Source of the DNA: CAZEHS01 sp964649745
GTDB taxonomy: Bacteria; Bacillota; Clostridia; Peptostreptococcales; Acidaminobacteraceae
Assembly: GCA_964649745.1 (NCBI GenBank)
Contig: CAZYQI010000044.1
Span: 1 to 24,265 of the forward strand
Length of the DNA: 24,265 nt
Reading direction: 5' to 3'
Both the position numbers and the translations under genes were made by a program. Below the pieces are notes generated by a model. That model worked only from the letters and a program-made list of their open reading frames with translations, made no database searches and was not told the origin of the DNA. This document shows, one piece after another, positions 6,217 through 14,404 of the stretch. The stretch's first letter is position 1. Every line of letters begins with the position of its first letter.

Positions 6217-7275
6217 TTACTTGAATTCAATCGGTCTGTTCGTTGGGAATATTTCTATCCATAGCTTTCCCGGTTTCATCTTCAGCGGGGTCCCATCAGA
6301 CAGCGCATACTCGGTCAAGGCATCGCCGCTTCTCTTTTCCCATGTGATGGGCCAATAGTTGCCGGCATTACAATAAAAGCCGGAGCCGCTGCCGATCAGG
6401 TCGATGTCCAGGCGGCCTTCTGAATCGATGGCACGATGCCGGGCTATCTGGATAATAAGATTTTCTGCATAAATCGGAGCCCCTGTGGTTTCATCCCCAT
6501 GGGGGCTTCCATTCACCGAACGCACCAGCCGTCTGTTCTCTTCTGAAACATTGAAGCTGGCCGTGTAGCCCGTGGCGTCCGTTTTGTCCGAAGCTTTGAA
6601 CAGCAGGTCTACACCGGCAAATGGCGTTCCGGCTTGGGGAAGGCCTTCATATGCGAACACCTGGGGGATACCGTTCCATTCGGTGCGGTACTTCCGTGCA
6701 GCCGCTGCCGCTCTCACTGCCTGTGGGCTGGTATACAGATTATGGGGCGCCCGTTTATGGCCCTTGCGCCAAAAGGTCGCCTTCCCTTCATGAAGGGAGT
6801 CCAGATCTGCAACACCTTTTCTGACAATATCGGATAGCGCCTGAGGACTGCCGCCGGCATGCACGTAATAGGCATCATAGGCCAGTGCCATATCAACAAA
6901 ATACGGTCTTGCGCTCCTGACAGAACCGATGATCTCAGGATCGGCACTTTGAAAAACAGCCATATATCGGGTTATTTTGCCCTCTGCAAAGGCCTCCACA
7001 ACGATATCTGCCTCGGCTATTCCGGCCTGAGGCCTGGCGCCGATATGATTGTCCAACATGACAGCTATGGGGCGTCTTGATTTCAGGGGTTCTTCCAGAG
7101 GGAGCCCGTTTAGCAAAGATCCTATCATCGGCTGCTGGGGCTCCACAGCTTCAGGCACCTCTTGAACGGGAGCAGGGACCGGGTCGCGGTGAACCTCTAC
7201 GGGCTTTGCCTGGGCACATCCGATCAGAAAAAAGAGCAGCAAAGGGACCGCTAAAAGGACCGTATATTTTTTCAT
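6217..7275 (-). CDS. DUF3048 (YerB-like) lipoprotein
   Basis: Predicted lipoprotein exposed on the outer face of the membrane. A Lys-rich start and hydrophobic signal end in lipobox LIGC, with the lipidated Cys at about 20. A Pro/Glu-rich linker follows (about 25-50), then a DUF3048 domain (RRPIAVMLDNHIGARPQAGI, ITRYMAVFQ, IGSVRSARPYF, then a C-terminal half containing GDALTEYALSDGTPLKMKPGK). The function of YerB-like proteins is not established. In-frame ATGs occur at 7287, 7281 and 7275; I chose 7275 because TGAGG sits 6 nt upstream and it gives a standard MKK lipoprotein signal. The 7287 start would overlap the dgkA stop. It belongs to the envelope part of the operon. Confidence 0.88.
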   Translation of the reverse strand: MKKYTVLLAVPLLLFFLIGCAQAKPVEVHRDPVPAPVQEVPEAVEPQQPMIGSLLNGLPLEEPLKSRRPIAVMLDNHIGARPQAGIAEADIVVEAFAEGKITRYMAVFQSADPEIIGSVRSARPYFVDMALAYDAYYVHAGGSPQALSDIVRKGVADLDSLHEGKATFWRKGHKRAPHNLYTSPQAVRAAAAARKYRTEWNGIPQVFAYEGLPQAGTPFAGVDLLFKASDKTDATGYTASFNVSEENRRLVRSVNGSPHGDETTGAPIYAENLIIQIARHRAIDSEGRLDIDLIGSGSGFYCNAGNYWPITWEKRSGDALTEYALSDGTPLKMKPGKLWIEIFPTNRPIEFK

Positions 7276-7283
7276 AGGCATCC

Positions 7284-7988
7284 TCATCTCAAAAACATCA
7301 GTTTATATGCCAGCAGGGTCAGCAGGGCACCTAAAATGGCCCCTGCAACAATCTGGAACAGATTGTGAATCCGCGCCTCGTACCGGCTTTGTGCCACCAG
7401 TAGTGCAATCATCCCCGCCATAAGAGCCACGATGGTATTTCCGGACTCCATGATGATGAAGGTAAGCATTGAAAAAGCCAAGGCCACATGGCCGCTGGGA
7501 AATCCCCCGCGAAAATAGCTGTCGGCTCCGGTGCGGAATTTTACGAATATCACGGCAATCATGACGAGAACCAGCACCACAAAGATTTGATGCGTGGTAA
7601 TGGTATGGATGCTTTGCACCGTCTGCTTGGAATGGGCCATCAGTTTGTCGATGAAAACCAGATACCCTACCAGCACGGCATTGATCGCCGCTATCAGAAC
7701 AGCTCCTGCAGATACGTTCTTCGCAATCTTGGCCAGCTCGTGATATTCCCGGGTGAACAGATCAATGGCGCTCTCAATGGCCGTATTGATCATTTCCGTC
7801 ACGAATACGATGGTCACGCAAAATGTAAGCGCAATGATCTCCCAGCGGCTCAATGAAAAATTGATACTCATCAGAACCAGCAGGATAGCAATCAGGAAGT
7901 GAATCCGCATATTACGCTGGGTTCGAAGTGCATAGATCATGCCATCCAACGCGTAGTTAAAGCTGTCTATCATCTTGCGTACAGGCAT
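7284..7988 (-). CDS. Fused DgkA-type lipid kinase and PAP2 phosphatase
   Basis: Membrane protein joining two lipid enzymes. Residues 1-115 match the small trimeric DgkA family (undecaprenol kinase in Gram-positives), with EMINTAIE at 65-72 and D76; the usually conserved Asp in the AKD-AAGAVL region is Asn91 (IAKNVSAGAVL). Residues 125-234 resemble a PAP2 phosphatase: PSGH at 164-167 and SR at 201-202 with His208, but the usual acidic residue after that His is Gln212 and no clear KxxxxxxRP first motif is present. About six hydrophobic helices are visible. Together the halves could control undecaprenyl-phosphate levels. It starts 1 nt after ybeY, with GAGGGA inside the end of ybeY. Whether both halves are active is uncertain. 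Confidence 0.88.
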   Translation of the reverse strand: MPVRKMIDSFNYALDGMIYALRTQRNMRIHFLIAILLVLMSINFSLSRWEIIALTFCVTIVFVTEMINTAIESAIDLFTREYHELAKIAKNVSAGAVLIAAINAVLVGYLVFIDKLMAHSKQTVQSIHTITTHQIFVVLVLVMIAVIFVKFRTGADSYFRGGFPSGHVALAFSMLTFIIMESGNTIVALMAGMIALLVAQSRYEARIHNLFQIVAGAILGALLTLLAYKLMFLR

Positions 7989-7989
7989 C

Positions 7990-8451
7990 TTATTCCCTCG
8001 TCAGCTGCATGGCGTTCAAAATAGCCTTTTCACGGGCCTGCATTTCCTTGGTCCGCTCTTCGTTGTCGTGGTCATAGCCCAGTAAATGGAGCACGCTGTG
8101 AACTGTAAGGAACCCAATCTCCCGTTCCATGGAATGGCCGTATTCCTCGGCTTGCTCTCCGGCCCGCTCCAGGGATATGACAATATCCCCCAGCGCCACA
8201 TAGTGGGCTCCGATCAATTCATCCTTACTGTTGAATTGAGGGAATGACAATACATCTGTCGGCCTGTCCAGTTGCCGGTGCTCCCTGTTTATTTCCCGGA
8301 TACCCGCATTATCGACTAACAAAACACTGATTTCAAGTTCAGTGGTGACTTTTTCCATCTCAAGACTCGTGCGGATCGCTGCCTCAATAAGTCTTTCAAA
8401 AGACCCAACGTCGGGATAGAGGGTCTGTTCATTATCGAATATCAGTTCCAA
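7990..8451 (-). CDS. ybeY: Endoribonuclease YbeY (rRNA maturation factor)
   Basis: Metal-dependent endoribonuclease needed for 16S rRNA 3'-end maturation and ribosome quality control. 153 aa. The zinc motif HxxxHxxxxxH is visible as H118, H122 and H128 in VHSVLHLLGYDH, and RPTDVLSFP at 63-71 is the family signature. The start codon is TTG: no in-frame ATG exists nearby and AGGAGG lies about 9 nt upstream. The start overlaps the end of pgpH by 20 nt. Its placement between phoH/pgpH and dgkA-cdd-era is the classical Gram-positive order. Confidence 0.97.
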   Translation of the reverse strand: MELIFDNEQTLYPDVGSFERLIEAAIRTSLEMEKVTTELEISVLLVDNAGIREINREHRQLDRPTDVLSFPQFNSKDELIGAHYVALGDIVISLERAGEQAEEYGHSMEREIGFLTVHSVLHLLGYDHDNEERTKEMQAREKAILNAMQLTRE

Positions 8452-10534
8452 TAACCTTTTCCTCCTGATGTGTTAAATCTGTTTCCGGATACCGAATCCG
8501 CTCATGATAAACGCCGGCCAGTATGGTTTCAAATTGTTCTGCAATGATGGTCAGATCTGAAAATGTCAGTGGACATAGGGAGAGCTGACCCATGGTGAGT
8601 TTTTCCTCCAACACCTTTGATATGGTGGTTTTAACCGTCTGTGTCCGAATATCCGGAAGGCTTCTCACCGCGGCTTCAACAGAATCTGCCAACATAATGA
8701 TGGCCGCTTCACGGGTACGGGGTATTTTACCCGAATAAGAATAATTCTCTGCACTCAACAGTTCACCGTTCATTTCCTGAGACGCTTTATGGAAAAAATA
8801 TCGGATCAGGCCACTGCCATGATGCTGCTCAATGATATCCTTTATTTCCTTTGGCAGCCGATATTCAGTGGCCAGCTTCAGACCGTTCTCCACATGTTCC
8901 CGAATAATCTTTGCGCTGATGTCCGGCGGCAGGGTTTCGTGGGGGTTATAACCACCCATCTGATTTTCAATAAAATAGTGGGGCATCTGAACCTTGCCTA
9001 CATCATGATAGAAGGATCCAACTCTGGCCAGGAGGGCATTGGCCCCTACGGCATGGGCTGCAGATTCGCTGAGGTTCCCTACCAGAATGCTGTGATGATA
9101 GGTCCCCGGCGCCTCGACAAGCAGCTTTTTAAGCAATGGATGATTGGGATTCGACAGTTCCAGCAGGGTAATCGGGGTAAGTACCTTAAAGCCGATTTCC
9201 CAAACCGGCATGGATCCCAAAAGCAATATGGAGCTCAAAATTCCGGCAGCGGCAACAAGTCCTGCCTGAAGCAGAAGCTCCTGCAGGCCTGTTCCATAAG
9301 CAAAACCGGTTCCAAACACCAGTACAATCCCTACCATGGCTCCCGTAATACCTGAAAAGAACAACGTGCTCCTCTGCTCTGCCCGACGGACGCCCATGGC
9401 CGATGAAAAACCCGAAAACCAAAAGGCAGCTATAATACCGGGGTCAAGTTTAAAGAATACCCCAATCAGGATGCAGAGAAAGGCATTTAAAATGGCGCCC
9501 GTCCTGAAATCCAGCAGCAAGGTCACCAGCATGGGAAACAAGCCGAAGGGGTACAACCAGGGAGAAATTCCCTTGACGAGTAATGCGATGCCAAGCATCA
9601 GCACCATCAGAATGCCGGTTAGGTAGCACGTGCGCAGTTCGCGCATCGCACCTCCTTGGGTATAAAAGTAGGCAGTCATATACGTAACCGTAATCAGTAT
9701 GACCAAAACGGCCCCGAATAGCTGCAGAGTCCGTTCTCTGGATTCCTGAACCAACATTCCTGCTCCACGAAGCAGTTCAATATGGGCTGTATTTAAAACG
9801 GTTCCCGAGGAGGCGATTACCGTTCCTTTTGCCAGCATCACCGGTTCTATGGCGTTGCGTGCTTCCTCCTTGCGGATATTGGTTACATTCTGGTCGACAA
9901 AACGATTTGCCCGGAGGAGTCCTGAAGCCGCCTTCCCTCCGAAGGACCGTATCGTGGATTTATACTCCCGAAGGGTCTCCACCGTGCGGGACAGCTTGGT
10001 CTTCTCTGCCTCCAGCTGCCCCGGGGCAACCCCGGTGGCAAGGCTCTGACTGAGAAGATCTGCAATATCCTCTTGAAGGGCACTGAGGACCTTGGCATCC
10101 GCTTCTGCCAAAGCATCCGCTTCCGCCTGCTCCAGGTGTATACCCCCGGGAAGGGGCGCCTCCATCAGTCGGGAAGCCGCAAGATCCGGATCTTCCGGAT
10201 ATGCCTCAATGGCCTGCCTTACGAAGCCGAACAACCTTTCCAGTTCTTTCTTCGCTTCAATCAGGATTACCGGTTCAACGTACTCAACCGGAAGAACCGC
10301 CTCAACCGCCTGTCTTTGAAAATTCTCTGTACTGGACCTGTCAAGGATGGCCCGGGAAGCCACAAGGTCCTCACGGGTCTTATCTCCCGCGTGATAGCGA
10401 TGCTTCCCCTGATCCAGATTGAATGAAAACAGAACCAGGGCGCAGAAACTGCAGATGAGCATAAAAAAGATCACCTGTACCCTGACAGAAAAGAATTTTT
10501 TTGCTCCTTCTGTGTTCCATCCATACTTCCTCAT
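8432..10534 (-). CDS. pgpH: PgpH/YqfF-type 7TM-HD domain c-di-AMP phosphodiesterase
   Basis: Membrane phosphodiesterase expected to hydrolyse cyclic di-AMP. Order by residue of the 700-aa product: N-terminal helix (about 15-40), large extracytoplasmic 7TMR-HDED domain (about 45-265), seven-helix membrane block (about 270-450) and cytoplasmic HD domain with H480/H481 (TYHHS), HD at 510-511 (FYHDVGK) and a later EQHHGSG. The frame is open to 10588, but the ATG at 10534 has AAAAGGTG 5 nt upstream, overlapping the phoH stop; the longer start would overlap phoH by 50 nt. The phoH-yqfF-ybeY order is conserved in Firmicutes. Confidence 0.95.
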   Translation of the reverse strand: MRKYGWNTEGAKKFFSVRVQVIFFMLICSFCALVLFSFNLDQGKHRYHAGDKTREDLVASRAILDRSSTENFQRQAVEAVLPVEYVEPVILIEAKKELERLFGFVRQAIEAYPEDPDLAASRLMEAPLPGGIHLEQAEADALAEADAKVLSALQEDIADLLSQSLATGVAPGQLEAEKTKLSRTVETLREYKSTIRSFGGKAASGLLRANRFVDQNVTNIRKEEARNAIEPVMLAKGTVIASSGTVLNTAHIELLRGAGMLVQESRERTLQLFGAVLVILITVTYMTAYFYTQGGAMRELRTCYLTGILMVLMLGIALLVKGISPWLYPFGLFPMLVTLLLDFRTGAILNAFLCILIGVFFKLDPGIIAAFWFSGFSSAMGVRRAEQRSTLFFSGITGAMVGIVLVFGTGFAYGTGLQELLLQAGLVAAAGILSSILLLGSMPVWEIGFKVLTPITLLELSNPNHPLLKKLLVEAPGTYHHSILVGNLSESAAHAVGANALLARVGSFYHDVGKVQMPHYFIENQMGGYNPHETLPPDISAKIIREHVENGLKLATEYRLPKEIKDIIEQHHGSGLIRYFFHKASQEMNGELLSAENYSYSGKIPRTREAAIIMLADSVEAAVRSLPDIRTQTVKTTISKVLEEKLTMGQLSLCPLTFSDLTIIAEQFETILAGVYHERIRYPETDLTHQEEKVIGTDIR

Positions 10535-10538
10535 TGCA

Positions 10539-11528
10539 TCACCTTTTATGTGTGACGTTGGGTTTTTCTTTCTTTTCGAAGGCTTCATAGGCCGTTATGA
10601 TCTTCTTGACCAGCTGGTGTCGCACAACATCCAGTTCTGTAAGGGTTACAAACCCTATATCCTGAACATCCTGCAGAACAGCCATGGCATTGACCAGGCC
10701 GCTTTTTCTTCCATCGGGCAGATCCTGTTGGGTAATGTCGCCGTTAACCACTACCTTGGATCCATAACCGAAACGGGTCAGGAACATCTTCATCTGATTG
10801 ACCGTCGTGTTTTGTGCCTCATCCAGAATAATGAAGGCGTTATCCAGGGTACGCCCCCGCATATAGGCCAACGGAGCCACCTCAATAAGTCCTTTTTCCT
10901 TATACATCAGGTAGGTATCCACACCCAGTATCTCGTGAAGGGCATCATAGAGCGGTCGCAGATAAGGATCTACCTTGCTTTGAAGATCTCCAGGCAAAAA
11001 CCCGAGGTTTTCTCCGGCTTCTACTGCCGGACGGGTTATGATGATACGGCTCACTTCCTGATTTTTGAAAGCCCGTACCGCCATAGCCACTGCCAGGAAT
11101 GTTTTCCCGGTTCCTGCAGGTCCGATCCCGAAGGTAACATCCCGCTTCATAATGGATTGATAATAAATCTGCTGCCCTGCGGTTTTGGGTTTGATCAGGC
11201 GCCCCTTGTTGGTGACACAGATAACCTGATCCAATAGTTCCAACAGCTTGCCTGTTTTTCCGTCCAGGCCCAGCTGTATGGCATAATCCACCTTTTGTTC
11301 ATCCAATTTCTCGCCGGATTTAAGAAGGACAATTAAATCTCCAAGGAGCTTATCCACTGCCTCAGCCCGCTCCACCGGGCCGCTGACGGTTATCTCACCT
11401 TCCCTGGAATTAATCTGCACATCAAAGGCTTCCTCTATCTTGCGAATATTACAATCCAAATTGCCGAAGAGATTTCGCAGAACCGATAGATTGTCTATCT
11501 CTATCCGTTTCACCGTTTCTATTGTCAA
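10539..11528 (-). CDS. phoH: PhoH family ATPase
   Basis: Cytoplasmic P-loop ATPase related to the helicase N-terminal half, implicated in RNA metabolism by its association with ybeY. 329 aa. An N-terminal small domain (about 1-75) precedes the ATPase. Walker A GPAGTGKT is at 136-143, ITRPAVEAGE near 164-173, Walker B DEAQN at 236-240. The frame is open to a TTG at 11558, but the TTG at 11528 has GGAGGT 6 nt upstream and gives the expected length. It is first in the operon ending at the DUF4342 gene; a promoter-like sequence lies at 11578-11607. Confidence 0.95.
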   Translation of the reverse strand: MTIETVKRIEIDNLSVLRNLFGNLDCNIRKIEEAFDVQINSREGEITVSGPVERAEAVDKLLGDLIVLLKSGEKLDEQKVDYAIQLGLDGKTGKLLELLDQVICVTNKGRLIKPKTAGQQIYYQSIMKRDVTFGIGPAGTGKTFLAVAMAVRAFKNQEVSRIIITRPAVEAGENLGFLPGDLQSKVDPYLRPLYDALHEILGVDTYLMYKEKGLIEVAPLAYMRGRTLDNAFIILDEAQNTTVNQMKMFLTRFGYGSKVVVNGDITQQDLPDGRKSGLVNAMAVLQDVQDIGFVTLTELDVVRHQLVKKIITAYEAFEKKEKPNVTHKR

Positions 11529-11577
11529 AAGGCAACCTCCAGTTTCCCGAAAATGCAAAGAGAGAGTCTTACACTCT

Positions 11578-11607
11578 ATTTTACCACAGTTGTATGGCTG
11601 CCATTAA
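11578..11607 (-). promoter_or_regulatory. Putative promoter of the phoH operon
   Basis: -10 TAAAAT (11578-11583) preceded by TGG as an extended -10, with a weak -35 TTAATG (11602-11607) at 18 nt. It lies between the chemoreceptor terminator and phoH, where a promoter is required. The CTGTGGTA core is shared with the glyS promoter. Confidence 0.6.
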
Positions 11608-11614
11608 GAATCCT

Positions 11615-11654
11615 TCAAAAAACCAAGGCCCGACAGCATCATCGGGCCTTGGTT
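11615..11654 (-). terminator. Intrinsic terminator of the chemoreceptor gene
   Basis: Perfect 13-bp stem (11621-11633 with 11642-11654), 8-nt loop, followed on the minus strand by TTTTTT (11615-11620). It starts 16 nt after the chemoreceptor stop codon. Confidence 0.9.
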
Positions 11655-11669
11655 ACCGGAATTCATTCA

Positions 11670-13400
11670 CTACAGTTTAAATCGTTTTACCTGATTGCTG
11701 AGATCGCCGGCCAGCTCGGAAAGGCCCTTGGTAGCTGTGGCGATAGCTTCGTTGGAACCATATTGCATTTCAATAGAGGCCGTCATTTCTTCTGTTCCGG
11801 CTGCATTTTCCTGTGCAATAGCCGAAAGGTTCTGGAGAGCGTCTAAAATCTCATCCTTCTTCCTCCCCATCTGGTTCGTGGATTCGCCCATATTGGACAC
11901 CGCCACTTCAGAATTCCGATTGGAAAGGGAGATTTCCCGAAAGCGTTCTTCCGTAATCTTAACGGTTTTGTTCTGTTCCTGAAGCGTACTGTTGACTTGA
12001 GTCATTTTGAGCACTGCGGTCTGTGAGTTCTGTTGAAGCGCCTTGACAATCTCGTCGATCTGCTTCGTCGATTCCGTGGATTGTTCTGCGAGTTTTTTTA
12101 TTTCCTCCGCTACCACAGCGAATCCGCGCCCATGCTCACCGGCCCGCGCTGCTTCAATGGCCGCATTAAGAGCCAACAGATTGGTCTGATTGGCAATTGA
12201 TGCTATCAATCCGCTAGCATCCCCTATTTTTCGGGCGCTGTCATTGGTTTTCTCAATTTCAGTATAAACGAATTGTGTCTCAGCGGTCATTTCCTCTGTT
12301 TTTGAAATCAAATCCTGGATAACCGGCAAGCTCTCTTTTACAATCACCGTCACCTGGGACGATGCCTCTAAAAGTGCTTCCATTTGCTGTTCATCCGCGT
12401 CCATCAACGTTCCCAATTCCATAGCCAGCTGGGATCCCTTCTCCGTATTTGCAGCCTGATCCATGGCCCCTTGCGCAATCTCCTCCACCGTACGGGCGAT
12501 TTCTTTGGCAGTAACAGCCGATTGGTCTGCCGTTCCCCGGATTTCCTCGGCAGAATCCGATACCTGCTGTGCAGATTCTGAAACGCTTGTCAGAACACTT
12601 CTAAGGTTTTTTGTCACATGATCAAGGGCTTTTGCCAGAGAACCGACTTCGTCGGTTCTTTTCAGAATAGCTGCCGGAACATCCTGACTTATATCCAGAT
12701 TCTCCAGTTTCCTTGCATGTTCAACCGTTGCAATGATGGGATTGGCCAGACTGCCGCCTATCCAATAGGCCGAGGCGATGGACAGGGCGATAAAGATGAC
12801 AGAAATGATGGATATCCACAGCTTCAGCTCTCCGGCATATTCGCCGATCATTTTATCGGCATCCTCCTGGGAAATACCCACGAAAAGAATCCCTATAACC
12901 TCTCCCTTCTGGTCCTTCAAAGGCTCGTAGCCGGCAACGTGAGGCATATCGAGAATTTTTGCCTTCCCGACAAAATACTCTCCTTTTGAAACGGTTTCAA
13001 AGGCTGCGCTGTCTTTTCCGAGAAAGGTCCCCACGGCCCGTTCTCCGGATTCATTCACGACAGTTGTCGTTACCCGTTTAAAATCGCCATCCGTTTTAAC
13101 AAAGAGGGTGCTTACAACCCCCATATCTTTTGAAATTCGGTCTACTACCGAATAATCGCCATCAATGGTTTTTCCGTTAACATCCACAAGTTTGCCTTGA
13201 TCCAGTACAAGCTGTCCATATTCCTTCTCTATGTATACCTTGGAAGCCGCTATACCGGCTGTAATCTGATTCTCCAGCAAACGTTTTTCAATACCGTCCA
13301 TCCCCTGGGTTGCCTTATAGTAACCATAACCTGAAAGACAAAGACTTACGACAATCAGAATACCTGTAAAACTGATGATCAACCGATTCTTAATTCCCAC
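11670..13400 (-). CDS. Methyl-accepting chemotaxis protein with extracellular Cache-type sensor
   Basis: Transmembrane chemoreceptor signalling to CheA/CheW. 576 aa. TM1 at about 7-28, a periplasmic-type sensor at about 32-190 (single Cache-like, with GERAVGTFLGKDSAAFETV and MPHVAGYEPLKDQKGEVIGILFVGIS), TM2 at about 193-214, HAMP at about 215-268, then the coiled-coil methylation and signalling domain. The hairpin tip NQTNLLALNAAIEAARAG is at 404-421. No C-terminal CheR-binding pentapeptide is present (ends VKRFKL). The start is GTG with AGGGGG 7 nt upstream. It is a monocistronic unit between rpsU-yqeY and phoH, neighbours that are usually close together, so it looks like an insertion into the core cluster. 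The ligand cannot be read from sequence. Confidence 0.95.
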   Translation of the reverse strand: MGIKNRLIISFTGILIVVSLCLSGYGYYKATQGMDGIEKRLLENQITAGIAASKVYIEKEYGQLVLDQGKLVDVNGKTIDGDYSVVDRISKDMGVVSTLFVKTDGDFKRVTTTVVNESGERAVGTFLGKDSAAFETVSKGEYFVGKAKILDMPHVAGYEPLKDQKGEVIGILFVGISQEDADKMIGEYAGELKLWISIISVIFIALSIASAYWIGGSLANPIIATVEHARKLENLDISQDVPAAILKRTDEVGSLAKALDHVTKNLRSVLTSVSESAQQVSDSAEEIRGTADQSAVTAKEIARTVEEIAQGAMDQAANTEKGSQLAMELGTLMDADEQQMEALLEASSQVTVIVKESLPVIQDLISKTEEMTAETQFVYTEIEKTNDSARKIGDASGLIASIANQTNLLALNAAIEAARAGEHGRGFAVVAEEIKKLAEQSTESTKQIDEIVKALQQNSQTAVLKMTQVNSTLQEQNKTVKITEERFREISLSNRNSEVAVSNMGESTNQMGRKKDEILDALQNLSAIAQENAAGTEEMTASIEMQYGSNEAIATATKGLSELAGDLSNQVKRFKL

Positions 13401-13590
13401 AAAAATTCCCCCTCACCTTTGAATTCACTGGATCTAAAGCCTCTTTCGATGCCTATGCTAACACATAATTGTATACAAAACAACTGTGAAATTGATTTAG
13501 TAATTGTTTAGTACATGCCACGTACCACTATTGATTCACCCTGTATCTCATGCTTCTATTTAGTGACAAACAAATTAGTGACAAACAAAA
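13401..13590. other. Chemoreceptor upstream region with small palindrome
   Basis: No gene is visible. It holds a 10-bp perfect palindrome TTGTATACAA (13469-13478) about 70 nt upstream of the chemoreceptor start, AT-rich sequence, and a 15-bp tandem duplication at its far end. I found no convincing sigma-D-type motility promoter; a TTGTTT-N17-TAGCAT arrangement is only a weak sigma-A candidate. Confidence 0.35.
13560..13589. repeat. Exact 15-bp tandem duplication
   Basis: TTAGTGACAAACAAA occurs twice head to tail (13560-13574 and 13575-13589), just beyond the yqeY terminator stem. The second copy supplies part of that terminator's T tract on the minus strand. Confidence 0.8.
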
Positions 13591-13614
13591 AACCGCCCGG
13601 ATTTTGCCGGGCGG
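13586..13614 (-). terminator. Intrinsic terminator of rpsU-yqeY
   Basis: 8-bp GC stem (13593-13600 with 13607-13614), 6-nt loop, followed on the minus strand by TTTTTTGTTTG. It lies 15 nt past the yqeY stop codon. Confidence 0.88.
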
Positions 13615-13629
13615 CATGGGTGCTGTGTG

Positions 13630-14073
13630 CTATGACAAGAGCGATTTAACCATTTCGGATATGGCCTTCCCGTCTGCTCTGCCTACAACCTGAGGCATCA
13701 CAGCCGATACAACCTTACCCATTTCCTTTACAGTAGTCGCTCCCGTTTCCTGAACCGCTTTCAGAATGATTGCTTTAAGCTCTTCTGCGCTCAGGGGTTC
13801 CGGCAAATACGCCGTGAGGACTGTTATCTCCTCCCGTGCCTGCTCTGCCAGATCAATTCTGCCACCCTTTTCAAACTCTTCAATGGCACCTTTTTTCTGT
13901 TTGATCTGTTTGGCAATGATCTCAATGATACCGCTGTCGTCCATCTCGATACGCTGGTCCACTTCAATCTGCTTTACAGCAGCTCGGGCCATGGTAATCG
14001 TGTCTTTCACCAGGGTATTCTTTTCCCTCATGGCCACTTTCAGATCCGCCATGAAACGGTCCTTAATGGACAT
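13630..14073 (-). CDS. yqeY: GatB/YqeY domain protein
   Basis: 147-aa YqeY family protein related to the C-terminal tRNA-binding region of GatB amidotransferase subunits. Typical features are the start MSIKDRFMADLKVAMREKN, the EKGGRIDLAEQAREEI segment with LTAYLPEPLS, and the C-terminal TTVKEMGKVVSAVMPQVVGR region with GRADGKAISEMVKSLL. Its precise role is unknown; stand-alone YqeY is assumed to relate to tRNA or translation. An AGGTGA site precedes the ATG. It follows rpsU by 27 nt in a two-gene operon, a pairing widely conserved in Firmicutes. Confidence 0.95.
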   Translation of the reverse strand: MSIKDRFMADLKVAMREKNTLVKDTITMARAAVKQIEVDQRIEMDDSGIIEIIAKQIKQKKGAIEEFEKGGRIDLAEQAREEITVLTAYLPEPLSAEELKAIILKAVQETGATTVKEMGKVVSAVMPQVVGRADGKAISEMVKSLLS

Positions 14074-14100
14074 CGGTTCACCTCATCAAGCTAAGACTTT

Positions 14101-14283
14101 CTAGAACTTCTTAGTGCGCTTTCTGCGAGCAGCTTCAGATTTTTTCTTACGCTTTACGCTTGGCTTTTCGTAGTGTTCACGCTTTCTGATTTCAGCGAGA
14201 ACGCCTGCGCGAGAAGTTTCCCTCTTGAATCGGCGAAGAGCGCTGTCAATGGATTCGTTTTCTCCCACTTTAATCCCAGACAT
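14101..14283 (-). CDS. rpsU: Ribosomal protein bS21
   Basis: Small-subunit ribosomal protein located near the 3' end of 16S rRNA. 60 aa and strongly basic, with ENESIDSALRRFKRE near the N terminus, REHYEKPS in the middle and a KRKKKSEAARRKR tail. The GGAGGGAGGGG ribosome binding site is very strong, 6 nt from the ATG. The gene has its own near-consensus promoter and an about 80-nt leader with a stem-loop. yqeY follows in the same transcript. Confidence 0.98.
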   Translation of the reverse strand: MSGIKVGENESIDSALRRFKRETSRAGVLAEIRKREHYEKPSVKRKKKSEAARRKRTKKF

Positions 14284-14324
14284 TCAGTTCCCCTCCCTCC
14301 GTGTTATGATGCACTCTGGTAATA

Positions 14325-14364
14325 GTACAGTTACTCTATTCACAGAGGAGAATAGCTACAGTAC
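14325..14364 (-). promoter_or_regulatory. Stem-loop in the rpsU 5' leader
   Basis: An imperfect hairpin with inner pairing CTATTC/GAATAG (14336-14341 with 14350-14355) and outer GTAC/GTAC pairing (14325-14328 with 14361-14364) starts almost at the predicted transcription start. In the RNA the loop reads UCCUCUGU and could pair over 4-5 bases with the purine-rich rpsU ribosome binding site. An autoregulatory role is inference only. Confidence 0.35.
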
Positions 14365-14370
14365 CCTGAC

Positions 14371-14399
14371 ATTATAACGTATTTCAAAATCCTTTGCAA
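14371..14399 (-). promoter_or_regulatory. Sigma-A promoter of rpsU-yqeY
   Basis: -35 TTGCAA (14394-14399) and perfect -10 TATAAT (14371-14376) with a 17-nt spacer. The -35 is within 10 bp of the end of the HIT gene. This is the strongest promoter match in the window. Confidence 0.88.
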
Positions 14400-14404
14400 G
14401 TGTT

